Assembly: GCA_029339195.1 (NCBI GenBank)
Contig: JAPTJF010000208.1
Location: forward strand, 37,957 to 101,956
Source: Micractinium sp. NFX-FRZ
Lineage: Eukaryota > Chlorophyta > Trebouxiophyceae > Chlorellales > Chlorellaceae
Direction of reading: 5' to 3'
DNA: 64,000 nucleotides
Shown here: in pieces, positions 43,223 through 54,264 of the stretch
Position numbering within the stretch: position 1 is the first letter of the stretch
Layout: each line of letters starts with the position of its first letter
Program-made: the position numbers and the translations under genes
The notes under the pieces: model-generated
What the model was told of the DNA's origin: nothing
Databases searched by the model: none
Seen by the model: only the letters and a program-made list of their open reading frames with translations

Positions 43223-46200
43223 ATGCAGCGGTTCGCCGTGGGGGGCTCTGCAGGCCGTCGGGCCGCCCCCCGTTGGTGTCGTGCAGCGCTGCCGGCCGGC
43301 CTGGCAGCGCTCCTGCTCCTTACTGTGCACGTGCTGTCAGCTCTGCACTCATCAAGGTGCGCCTTAATGGTTCCAGGGGAAGGTGGTGCATGGACGCGCT
43401 CCGGCGTCGGCTTGGGCAGTGTTCTAAGCCCCACTTCATGCGAACCGTCACAACCTCGCCAGCTGCTTAGCATTGACTGCGCTGTGGGCGCAGGCTGCAC
43501 TGGCAGCCCTGCTTCATTTCACACGCACCTTGGAGGCGACCGCTGCGCCACAACACTGCCGCAGCAGGTAAACAGACCCGCCGCCTAGATGCCCGCCCAC
43601 CGTCTGCCGCCCCCGCTTCCTTTGCCCGCAGCCACGTTGACTGGGACGCTGATGTGGCGTTTGGCAGCGACACGGGCGCCAACGGGGAGGGCACGGGCAG
43701 CCACCGGCTGGAGATCTTGATGCGATCCATGGGGCGCAGGCGGCACCGGCGGCAGGCCGCCTCCATGCCCATCACAGGCGCCAGCCTGGCGGCGGCGCTT
43801 GCCAGCGGCGCGCACGCCGGCGGCACGCTGCAGCCGCCGCGCATGGGCGGCGGCGGCGGCGGGGGCGGCGGCAGCACCGCCGACGCGGCGGCAAGCACAG
43901 CAGCGGCCGCGTCCCAGCCCCCGGGCAACGTGCTGTTTGTCACGTTTGGCAACACAGCCTTCTTTGACTTCACGCACAACTGGGTGCTGAGCGTGAAGCG
44001 GCTGGGCGTGCCCTTTCTGGTGGGCGCACTGGACCGGGGGATGACGGAGAAGTGCAAAGCCGCCGGCTTCCCGGTGCTCAACTTGTGGCAGCAGACGCAG
44101 GTGGGTGAGGTGCCATGTCCCTGCTGCTGTGCCGGGAGGAACAGATGGGTGCTGGCAGTGGAAGGGCGCTGGTGCGGCACTCTACCTGAGGCAGGACAGC
44201 AGTGGTTGGTAGTTGGGGTAGCAGGATAGCAGTGGGTGGTGGTTGGGGTGGCAGGAAAGCAGTGCTTGGTAGTTGGGGTGGCAGGATAGCAGTGGGTGGT
44301 GGTTGGGGTGGCAGGAAAGCAGTGCTTGGTAGGTGGGGTGGCAGGAAGAGGGGGGTGCGACGTCTCCTACCTGCAATGCGCTGAAGAGCAGAGCAGCCGG
44401 GGGTGCCAGCACACGCAGCGCACGAGCCAGCCGCTGGGAGCATGCGCGCCTGGCTCACTGCCGCCAGCCCAGCTGCCCGCACATCAATCTCCAACATCAA
44501 CCTCTCACTCTCATGCACACCGCCGACCTTCCTGCCCTCCCTGCCCGCTGCTGCTGCTGCAGGGCGGCGATGGCACCGATGACAGCAGCAGTAGCAGCAG
44601 CAGCGGCAGCGGAGGTGGCGGAAAGCAGGGCGGCAGCAGCTTTGATGCAGACACGCAAGGCGAGAGCGGGGATACCTCCAACTTCTTCCGAGCCAACTTC
44701 ACCACCTTTAGGAACATGGGGGCGTCAAAGGTGGGCGGGGCGCTGAACCACAAACAGGCAGCGGGGCAGGTCGTTTGTGTGTTGGCGTTGCTCTGTTCAA
44801 CCTCAACACTCCCACTTGGGAGGGCATGGGTCGGTCGGGGTGCTGCCGCCCCTTGGACGCGTCAGCTGCGCCGCCAGCGCTCTCCCAGGCAGCCCAGGGT
44901 GCAGCTCCTGCAGCGACAGCCGATGGCCGGGGCAGCGTGGCCCGGGCCTCCAACATGCATGCATGCTTGATGACGGGCGCCATGTCATCAAGGCCCAGCT
45001 GCTGCGTGGCTGCTGCTGGCCGTCCTTGCGCCTTGTCAGCTAAGCAGCCCTGCCCGTTGCCCTGCGCCCCTCTGCCCCTCAGGTCCAGCTGACGCTCAGC
45101 CTCCTAGAAGCAGACAACGGAATAGACGTTGTGGTGGTCTCCGACTCTGGTGGGTGCCCGCCCGCCTCCCCCTGGCCTGCCAGGGGTGGCCCGCCCTGCA
45201 TGCCCCGCCCCGCCGGCCGGCCGGCTCTCCCGCCCAGGCCACGCGTGATCGCCGGTTGGGTGCACTTTTTGAGGCACCTCTCTGGCCCCTGGGCATGCAT
45301 ATCCATGAGGCAGCCATGCGGTGCACTTGTTTGCCCCGCAGCTGCGCACCTCACGCCCTTCCGACGCTGTGCCTGCTGTGCATGCTGCTACTTCCATTCT
45401 CCCTGAGGCAGGGCAGGTGGCCCAACGGCTGTCCCACTGCCCTCGCTCCCTCCTGCCTGCCCGCCCGCAGACACGGTATGGCAGCGAGACCCCTCTGACT
45501 ATTTTGAGCAGCACCCAACCGCCGACTGGCTCATCTCCACGGACTGCCTGTCGCACGAGGTGCGTGCTGTGCGGTGCTGTGCCATGCTGTGGCAGGCTGC
45601 GCTGTGACGCTGTGATGCGTTGTGCTGTGCTGGCGAGCATGCCTTTCAGTGCAGCAGTCCGAGCACGGTGCTGCCCATGCCCTACTCCTCACCCGCTCCT
45701 ACTGCGGCCACCTTGCCCTCCCTCCTGCCCAGCTGCCCGCCCGCGGGACCCCCGCCCACCTTGCCCACCCGCCTGCCTGCTGTGGCTGCTGTGCTTCGGC
45801 TGCGCTGTGGTGCACCAGCTGGGCAGCGATGCTTATGGCACCTGGCCCTGTCCTCTTGCTCACTTGCTACCCCCACCAGCTCTCCTCCCCTCCTGCCCAC
45901 CCTCACCCCCGCAGCTGGAGCTGGCTTGGGCGCCTGGGCACAACCAGCCTCGCTGCGGCCACATACCAGGCAACATATGGGGGAGGGCATACAACACTGG
46001 CGTGTTTGCGGTGCGCAACCGCCCCGCGGCCAAGCACGTGCTGGGGCTGTGGCGCGACGTGTTGCTGGACCCCTCGCGCACCACAACCATGGTGAGCTGA
46101 CCCTGTGCCTGCCTGCCTGCCTGCAACCCTGCCTGCATGCAGACTTTGACTGCCCTCTGCCTGCCTGCCTGCAAGCCTGCCTGCACATTTTGTCTTGTCT

Positions 46201-46477
46201 GCCTGCCAGCATGTCCGCCCGCCAGCCTCCCCGCGGTGAATCGCATGCCGCCGTGGAGACTCGTGCCGATGACACGTGTACCCCGTACCGCTGTCCTCTG
46301 CCCTGCAGGGCGGCACGAACAGCACGTTTGGCATCACTGACCAACTAGCGCTCAACATACTGCTGGAAGAGGCAAGTGGGGTGTGGGTGTGGGTGTGTGT
46401 GTGTGTGGGGCCGGGGGGCAGAGGGGGGCGTTCAGGGTGGGGGCCAGTAGCCAGGGAGTCGCGGCATGATTTGGCAT

Positions 46478-46543
<66 letters not shown>

Positions 46544-49500
46544 AGGTTGAGGTAGGGGCAGGGGGATACGAAGAGGGAGGGGAGAGGAGGGAGAAGAGAG
46601 GGGTGAGGGGAGGGCTGCCAAATGGCATTTTGGGGGCCAGGAGCGTCACCGCCCAGCGGGCGTTCACGGTGTGTGTGGGGAGGCGGGCGAGGGACGAGGG
46701 GTAGGGGAAGTGCTATCAGTGTGCCAATACTAACAACTAATCTTGCCGGCCCCCCTGCTCGCCCCTGCAGAGCAGCGAGTGGAAGCTGGATGCTGATCCA
46801 GAAGACGTGCGCACCACGCTGCTTCGCAACGGCACGCTGCGCCTGCACCCGCTCCCGGTGCTGCAGTTTGCCAGCGGGCACGTCGCCTTTGTGCAGCGCC
46901 TGCCCTGGAAGTGAGGCGGGGCGGGGCGGGGCGGGGCGGGGACGGGGCGGGGAAGTTCGTGGAGAGCAACAAGCAGGGGCGGGCAGCGGTGGGGCAGGGG
47001 CGAGGGTCGGGGGGCAAGGGTCGGTGGCGTGTGCCTGTGTGCGCGCAGCCCAGGGCAGGTCGCCGGTGCCTGCATGCCACACTCCGGCGCTGGCATCACA
47101 CCACGTCCCCAGAAGCAGCAGAAGATTGCAGCCCGAGGGCGTGGGGTTGCGGAAGCCAACAGGAAACGAAGCCAACGGCACCATTCTTACCATGTCCCCA
47201 GCCATGTTTGCCATGCCCCCCTCGCATCATTCCACCCACGCCCAAGGCACACACAAGCTTGCTCAGGCCTCGCACTGCCCTCCGTAGCATAGGCGGGCCT
47301 AGGTTTTGACCTTCTGTGCTTCCAAACGCCAGGGAGGTGCACAGTCTGCTCTTAACCCATGCATCACCCACGCCCCCGCTGTGTGCGCAGGTACGGTGTG
47401 GACCCCTACGTCGTGCACGCCACCTTCCAGCGCTACTCCACCGGCCTCTCCCGCTACGGCAAGCGTGGCCGCTTCAGGTGGGCAGCCGGGCGGGACGGTG
47501 GAGGACGGAGGGGCCGCGGAGGGGTGGGGGGGTCTGGCAAGGCTCCTCACAGCAGGATTGAGCGAGGGGCAGCGGGCAGACTTGAAAGGGTGCCAACCAT
47601 CCCTTGCCTGTTCACTGTCATAGGGGATTGTTGCGGATGGCTCGCCAGGTTGCATGCAGCAGTACAGTACTAGCGGGCTCCGCTGGCTGCAGCGGTGTGC
47701 TCACGTGTCGGCCTGTGGCCTCCCCTGCCCTGCAGACAGTTTGGCATGTGGTTCCTGGACGGCCCGGAATACTACTCCCCCGCCGGCGCCCGGTACCTCA
47801 CGTACCAGAACGACGTGAGGCAGTACGTGGACGACCTGACCAAGAGGCAGTTCGATGGCGCGCTGCCCCTGCTGTACAAGCACATCATCGCCGTCAGCTA
47901 CCAGCTGGCGCAGTTCAGGTGTGGCGGGGTCACATTCAGGGGCCCGCTCTTGAGCGTGGGATGCATGGGTCTTCTGAGCAGCATGGCCCCAGAACTGGGT
48001 GACTAGTGTGGGGGCCCATCACATGCACACATACATGCCAGTCATGCCCATTGGGATCGGCCACGTGGGCAATGGGAGGAGGGGCGGCGCTGTGGGACGA
48101 TGTGCTCCAGCAGCACATCGTCCCAGGTCAACTGCCAGCTGGTGCAGTTCGGGTGCACGAGGGCAGCGGGAGGGCAGATAGACGCGCTTCAGACTCACAG
48201 CAAGGAGCGGGGGCAGCTTGAGTGCCGCCGCACCCGCTTGCATGGCGGTGTTCAACGGGCACCTTGCTGGCAGAACGCACCACTGTCCCCCGGCTTTCTT
48301 CCCGCCCTGCAGGGATGCCCTGGCGGCCTCACAGATGCTCGACCGCACGCTGGTGCTGCCCAAGAGCTGGTGCTGGTGCGACTACGACTGGACGCCGCAC
48401 GTGGTGGAGAGGTGCAAGATCAGGTGGGTGGGTGGGTGGGTGGGGGCTGGGGGGAAGAAGAAGAAGATTACAGCCCGAGGGCGTGGAGTTGAGGAAGCCA
48501 ACAGGAAATTAAGCCAAAGGCACCAGTCAGCTACCATGGGGGGGGCTGGGGGGCGCATGTTTGCAGGCTGGGTGGCGTAAGTAAGTGTGCAGGCTGGGTG
48601 GCGCATGTGTGGGGTCTGGATGGGGTGCTTGCGTCATCAGGGGTGCATGGTGCCGGCTCAAGCAATTCGATCTGTGCAGCACACACCGGCGCTCTCTGTG
48701 CTCATGCCACGGGGCTGTGCCGCGGGGCAACAGCACCCGCACTCGGCACCAATGGCAGCACCTCTCTCGCCGCGCATGTGTGGAGGCTGGCCTGCCAGGG
48801 GCAGCGCCCTGCACCCGACCCCTTCCGGCTCCCTAACCAGCCAGCCCACCTGCCGTGCCGTGCCGTGCAGGGGCAGCGACTTGCGCCTGCCCTTTGAGTG
48901 CCCCGCCGACTTTGTGTTCCACATACCCTTCATGGACCTCCACCCAGACCTCACATCAGCCTACCGGGTGCCCGGGTTCCTGGAAGATCCAAGGGTGAGG
49001 CCGGCTGTGCAAAGATGGCGTGATGCTTAGTTTTTGTTTGTTGTTTGTTTTGCTTTGCTTTGCTTTGTTTTCGGCACTTCTCTCGTGTCACGGGCTGCCT
49101 GCCTGCCTACGAAGGCAGGCATCATCGTGCTGCCTGCCACGCTTCGCACGACCCTCCGTCATGCCCCGCCCTCCCACCCGCCCCCGCTGTGCACGCCCCA
49201 CACCTCCCAGGTGCCAGCCCCTCCCCTCCCCACTGCACGAAACGGAACTCCAACCAAATCCCTCTCTGCACTGGACCCCGTCCCTCGTTTGCAGGCGCCC
49301 GCAGAGCTGCGCCTGTCCCGCGCCGAGGTGCGCGTGTCGGACCGCCCGCGCCAACCTGGCGGCCTGGCTGGCGGCGCCCTCGGCGGCGCGGCAGCCGACC
49401 GCGCTGTGCTGGCAGCGTCCGATGCGGCGGCGGGGGTGCTGTACCTGGACTCGACACAGCAGGAGCTGCTGGCAGTCACAAACCCGCTGCAGGCGACCGC

Positions 49501-50530
49501 TGTGTTAGAGCTGACGTGAGTGTTGGGGGGTGCGTTGCACCTGGGTGCACGCTGCCGTGCTGGGCGGTGCTGGGGGGCGGTGGGCTGGTGTGACGAGTTG
49601 CTTTGCTGTGGTTGGCACCTGCATGAAGCAGTGGGCCATACAGGTGGCGTGACTGTGTGACTGGCTTGGGGAATGCCTGCTTCGTTTCGGGCGTGGGCAC
49701 AGCATGCTGCCACCGAAAGCTTCTCCACCTCAACGATCGCTCACGCGCCCCCTGCCTGCCTGCTCCCCCCCTCCTCCCCCCACTCGCGCGCTTGCAGGCA
49801 CATGCGGCCGGGCCTGCTGCGCGGGTTTGACCGGCTGGAGGACTCGGTTGCCTTTGACACCCTGTACAGCAACATCACAGCCGAGCTGGTGAGATAGGGG
49901 GGGGGTGCCGGTTTGTGGCTTTGGGCTGTCGAGAAGGGCAGGGCTGGCTAGGTGAACGCCGGCCGGGGGGCGGGGTCGTGCTGCTGGGGGAGCAAGGAAG
50001 GCAACGGTGGGGTGGAGGCTTCCTTCCGAGTGTACCTCTGAGTGTACCTCTGAGTGTACCTCTGAGTGTATCTCTGAGTGTACCTCACTGTGTGCACATC
50101 AACACATCCAGCAAAGCCGGCGTCATGAGAAGGCGGGGTGTGTGAGCGATTGCGGGATTGCGGAGCCCCAGAAGGGAGGAGGGCGCCGCGGTGCACGGAG
50201 CCACGGCGCACAGCGACGTGCAGCACACCCACCCGGCCGTCCCCCGCCCGTGCCCCCCCCCATGCCCCCCGCCTGCCGCCGCAGTACTGGTGCTGCGCCG
50301 CAGAGGGCGGTCTGGAAAAGGCTGCCTTTTGGTACGAGCTGCCCCGCCCCTATAGCGACATGCACATCAACGGGTACAGCCCCTGGGCGGCGCCCACCAT
50401 GCAGCGCCCCACCTGGTGCGACGACCCAGACTTGACAGAGGAGGAGCGCGAGTGGAGCGCGTACGCCAACCACCCCTGCCAGTTCCTGGGCAATGCCACG
50501 GCGGCGGCCATCGCAGCGGCGCTGTCATAG
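43223..50530 (+). CDS. GT77-type (Nucleotid_trans) arabinosyltransferase-like protein B, 15 exons
   Basis: Model join(43223..43356,43632..44100,44563..44730,45083..45149,45471..45559,45915..46091,46309..46371,46771..46910,47391..47477,47736..47918,48313..48423,48871..48994,49295..49515,49798..49888,50285..50530); closes at 789 aa. Signal anchor at about residues 24-41 (ALPAGLAALLLLTVHVLSAL). It has the same block order as gene A: FVTFGNTAFFDFTHNWVLSV, FFRANFTTFRNMGASK, VVVSDSDTVWQRDP (DSD at about 278-280), NTGVFAVRNR, LPFECPADFVF, HPCQFLGNAT. Differences are a Gly/Ser-rich insert (about 202-240), a conserved NGYSPWAAP tail stretch with no clear counterpart in A, and a single last exon where A has three. 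Intron 7 appears to use a GC donor. Role as for gene A: Golgi glycosyltransferase acting on secreted glycoproteins, inferred. Confidence 0.85.
44191..44340. repeat. 30-bp minisatellite, five units, in GT77-B intron 2
   Basis: Units start at 44191, 44221, 44251, 44281 and 44311, each beginning gcagga and ending ttggggtg or a close variant. Units 2/4 and 3/5 are near-identical, so the array has a 60-bp higher-order period. Confidence 0.9.
46478..46542 (+). repeat. 65-base uninterrupted poly-G tract
   Basis: All bases are G, on the sense strand of an intron of GT77 gene B, preceded by a (gt)n/G-rich stretch. It could form quadruplex structures in RNA and coding-strand DNA. Exact length may be an assembly estimate. 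Confidence 0.9.
47113..47189 (-). mobile_element. introner-like element copy, antisense in GT77-B intron
   Basis: Contains the core cagcccgagggcgtgg and ggaagccaacaggaa, matching the other copies, with the purine end (aagcagcagaag) upstream. It is flanked by ccacgtccccag (47101-47112) and ccatgtccccag (47190-47201), a 12-base direct repeat with one mismatch. Relative to the 18578 copy it is inverted and lies inside an existing intron, so it does not supply the splice sites. Confidence 0.65.
48094..48124. other. perfect 13-bp inverted repeat, 5-base loop
   Basis: gggacgatgtgct and agcacatcgtccc are exact reverse complements separated by ccagc. The hairpin lies in intron 10 of GT77-B immediately before a degenerate copy of the preceding exon's end. 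It is not followed by a T-run, so it is not a terminator. Confidence 0.8.
48455..48540 (-). mobile_element. introner-like element copy, antisense in GT77-B intron
   Basis: Best-preserved antisense copy: aagaagaagaagatta, core cagcccgagggcgtgg, gaggaagccaacaggaa, and end caccagtcagctacc. It is flanked by a perfect 13-base direct repeat, gggggctgggggg (48442-48454 and 48541-48553). Inserted 31 bases after the exon ending at 48423. Confidence 0.7.
50029..50086. repeat. 12-bp tandem repeat, about five units
   Basis: Unit agtgtacctctg repeated with one substitution, in the last intron of GT77-B. Confidence 0.9.
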
Positions 50531-51741
50531 TGGAGGCCCGGGAAAAAGATTGACAGCTGCACCACACGTGGCATGCAGCTACTTGTATTGCTGCTGCTGC
50601 TGCTGCCGCCGCCTCCTGGCAGGAAGCTGCCGGGACCGGCCATGTGCCTGTGCCTGTGCCTCCCCGTTTTTGAGTGCCCTCCTTGTTTTCCCTCTGCCTG
50701 CGCCTACCCCTGCCCTGTACTGCTACGCGTGCCCAAGCCCCCCCCCGCACCGCCCTCGGTCTTTTCCCCTCCCAGCCTACGTGTCCCTACCCCAATATGC
50801 GAGCGCCCCTCTTCGCGTGTCCCAAGACCCCCCACCTGTGCTTTCCCTGCTCACGGCCCCCCGCCCCCCAGCTGCGCCGCTTGCCCCTTCCCGCTCGTAC
50901 CTATGCTCTGCTCTGCCCTGTGTCGCCACTGCCTCCAATGTCTCCACCCTGTCCTTCAGCATTCATTCAACATTCAAGCGTGCGCCACATATCCGGCCGC
51001 AATCCAACACGCCTCCATCTTGCACCATGCCAACTTGTTTTATTCTCCTCTTCCCTGCACGCTGCCTCCCCCTGGCCCATCCTGTCCTGCCTCCCCTCTC
51101 TCACTCTCTGATCCCTTGCCCCAAGCGCCGCCAGAGGCACCCCTCGGTGCACCGCCCGCCTCATGACACGAATACGCCCCGCCTCCCACCAGCCCGGCGG
51201 GTGTAGCATACCATGCAGCATGCTGTAACTCCGCTATCACCGGACACACTTGAAAGCAGCCCCACTGCCTGTGCAGCCCTGCTCTGTGCGTGCCCAGCAG
51301 AGGCATATGCATGAGAGCAGGCAGGCTAGCTGGCGCCAGGGCTGGCTGCCAGGGCTGGCACATGGCACCGCCCCATGCCTGCCCTGTGTTTTGCTCTCGA
51401 CTTGATCTTTTGATTGACAATGGCGAAATGGGAGGGGCCGAGGCTCAGGAAGGCATGCCACTCACAGCATGCCACTCACAGCAATCCGGCAGCTGCCTGC
51501 TGCAGCACGCTGCACCTCCTGCCCGCATCCCTGCCTGCCTGCTGTGCCTGCCGTGGCTCCATGCCATCCCTCTGCTCAGCCAAGCTCCCTGCCCGCCTGA
51601 TGCTCTGGGCAGCTGGCCGCCAGCCGCGTGCACTGCCTGGCAGGCGGATGGCGGAGGGGCTGCTGGCCGCGGCAGGCCTGACGCACGTTTCACACCATGG
51701 GTTGGGCGTTGCTTGCGCCCTCCCCCTCCCCCTGCTCTCTG
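50531..51741. other. convergent 3' flanks of GT77-B and REX1-B
   Basis: No gene is seen. The first 600 bases are pyrimidine-rich on the plus strand, typical of a long 3' UTR here. A TGTAA lies at 51224-51228 (plus), a possible distal poly(A) signal of GT77-B. Confidence 0.45.
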
Positions 51742-54045
51742 TCACTGCTCCAGCAGATCGGCAGCAGCCTGCTGCACCTCCTCCAGGGCTTCGTTGATGG
51801 CGGTGATGCAGGCCTGCAGGGGGTTGTGCGGATTCCCATTGAGAGGGTGTGGTTCAGCAGGACAGCAAGGGCTGCAGGTGTGCGGGCATGCACAGGGTGC
51901 ATGCGAAGGGGAAGCCTCCCCCGGGCATGTGCGCCGCTGCACGGCGCTGTTCAAAGTGCAGGGCGTCGAGCAGGCGCGGTTTGGTGGGCAGCGAGCAGGG
52001 GGGGGGCACGAGGGGGCATGTGGTGCGCAGCGGGCTGGCGTGGGGCACGGGGGGCAGGCGCTTGTGGGCGGCAAGCCCCGCCACGCCGCCTCCCACCACG
52101 GCCACTCGTGGGGGCGGGGCGGCTGCGGAGAACGTGTGTGCCATCACCGCTTGAGAGCGCGCAGCAGCTCAAGAGATGGTGCACGCATGCTGCCAAGTAG
52201 GGGTCACCTGTAGCAACTGGAATGTCTCACGCACAGCCGCTGAGTACTCGGCCTGCAGCGCACCGGGCAAGCAGGCAGGCAGGGTAAAAGGGGGCGTGGC
52301 AGATGCATGAATGACGCTTGCTGCTGGCACAGGCTTGGCAATGTGTGCTCCGCCTGCTGTGCGTGCTACTGTATGCCTGCTGTGCCTGCCATGCCTGCCG
52401 CACCTGCGTGGGCTCGTCCGTCGGCGCCTCGTGCATGCAGCCAACGCCGCACAGGTGCCCCTGCAGCAGGTCGGCCACGCCGGGTGCCAGGCTGGCAGCA
52501 GCTGCCTCCTCGTGCTGCCAGCTGTGTAGAGGGCGGGGGGCAGGGGGCAGCGGCGGGGTGCATGGAGGGGAAGAGGGGAGGCAGGGGATCGTTGACGCAT
52601 GGGTCAGACATGGGCGGCCTTGTGTGTGTGCAGCATACAGAGGCAGCAGCATGGCGGGCTTTGGAGAGGCAGCGGGCAGACCGGGTGCTGTCCAACCCCA
52701 GTGGATAGCCAGAGTGCCGCCCAAGCTGCCTTGAGCAGAGCGCTCCCAGCATGTCTCCCTGGCTTGTGAGGTAGGCAAGCAGGGGGCACAAGCCACCGGG
52801 GAGGTGGCCGCTGTACTCCCCTTGGCCAGGGTGGCAGAGGGCTGCTCTGTGGCACCCCTCAACAGACGGCTCACTACAACACCACGCTCGGGCACACGCG
52901 TGAAGCGCTGCTGTGAGTGGTCCATTTCCAGAGCCTGCAGAGCTGCACCCAAGCCTTTGCAGTCATCCTACCTCCCCACAGCACATGCATGCACACACAC
53001 ACCACCTCACCTGAAGCGCTGCTGCGAGTGCGCCGCCTTGAGCGCCTGCAGCGCCAGCGTCAGGCGCAGCTTCTCGCGCTCGTTTTCCTGTACCGGCAAG
53101 GCAGGGCGGGGCAGGGGGCCAGGGGCGCAGTTTGGAAAGCATGCACATGGAGCAGGTGCCCGCTCTCCTTCACGGGTGCCTGCCAGGTGCCATGCTGCTG
53201 ACAACCCAATGTGCGCCTGCCCGCCCTCTCTCAAGGGTTCCAAACCACACACACGCACGTCTCAGGCCCAAAGCAAGCACCTGCACCGTGCGCAGCAGCC
53301 CCGCCAGCTCCTGCTGCCCGCCCTCCGCCAGCGCCGCCTCTACGGCCCGCACGCGCCCGCTCAGCTCCTGGAACTGCCCCGTGAGCTCCACAACCACGTA
53401 GCTGCACGGGGTTGCATGGGATTGCATGGTAACGAGGGAGGGGGTCAGTAACAAAATGTAGACAGCACTGATTGGCTAGAAATGCTCCGTCCGCCCCCCC
53501 CAGCCACATAGCTGCACCGGGTTGCATGGGATATCTGAAACAGAGGCTGCAGGATGGCTAGCCAGGCGGCCGCCCGCTGATCTTGTGAGGCTGCACTGCC
53601 AGCACAGCAGCCATGCGGCGACACGGCGGAGGCCGACGCAGGGAGCAAGGGAGGGAAGAGGCAGGGCAGGGGGGAGGCATGCCGTGCGTGCACATGCCCC
53701 CACAATGGCGCCACCCTCGGCCGGGCCCCCGCCCCTCCATGCACGATGTCAAACGCCTCACCGGTACGGTCCCTCAGCCTTGGTCTGCAAGTACGCCCTG
53801 AAGGCAGCGTCAAAGCGGCGGTACGCCGCCGCCCGCTCCCGCTGTACCGCCTGGAACGCATCCACCAGATCCAGCATACCGCCCCTGCCGCCGCCCCCTG
53901 GGCTGCCACCGCCTGGGGCGCCGCTGCCATTGCTGGTGCCGTTGCGTGCATCAGCAGCAGCCTGCTGCTGCTGCTGCTGCTGCTGCTGCGTGCCCTGCTG
54001 CGCCTGCTGTGCGCCGGATGCCGGGGGCAGCACCTGCGGGCTCAT
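51742..54045 (-). CDS. REX1-B: REX1-B DNA-repair protein, 6 exons
   Basis: Model complement(join(51742..51813,52208..52252,52404..52521,53011..53087,53281..53401,53762..54045)); closes at 238 aa from ATG 54045. The frame is open upstream with coding-like residues (QEEQAAAERE), so an earlier start or exon is possible. It has a poly-Gln/Gly/Ala N-terminus, then the REX1B domain: LVDAFQAVQRERAAAYRRFD, FRAYLQ, LTGQFQELSGRVRAVEAAL, ENEREKLRLTLALQALK, and an acidic C-terminal helix region (ETFQLLQ, INEALEEVQQAAADLLE). In Chlamydomonas REX1 is needed for excision repair of UV-type damage, and its locus encodes a small and a large protein. Here the gene directly follows TFB5 (REX1-S) on the same strand. 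Mostly helical, soluble; mechanism unknown. Confidence 0.8.
53955..53990. repeat. CTG/CAG repeat encoding poly-Gln in REX1-B
   Basis: Nine or more CTG triplets on the plus strand, read as Gln in REX1-B (about residues 20-28). Likely variable between strains. Confidence 0.8.
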
Positions 54046-54264
54046 CTCTCTCTCGGCTGCTGCTTGCTCCTCCTGGCTGCTGCTGTGCTTGTGAACCTGC
54101 TGCGGAGCCGCCCGCCTGCCTGCCCACCTGCCTGTAGCACCACCTGGTGACCTGGCTGTGTGGCTGACCCGCCTGGCGGAGTTGGTGGCTGTCTGGCTGT
54201 CTGGCTGGAGCTCCAGGCACTGCCACTCGCGCCGCCCGCCTCGCTGCCGCTCGGTGCTGCCGCC

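Noticed and set aside
44191..44340. 30-bp repeats as a CRISPR array
   Set aside because: Units are directly contiguous without spacers and sit in a eukaryotic intron; this is a minisatellite.
48094..48124. Hairpin as a transcription terminator
   Set aside because: No T-run follows, the locus is a eukaryotic intron, and exons of the same gene continue downstream.
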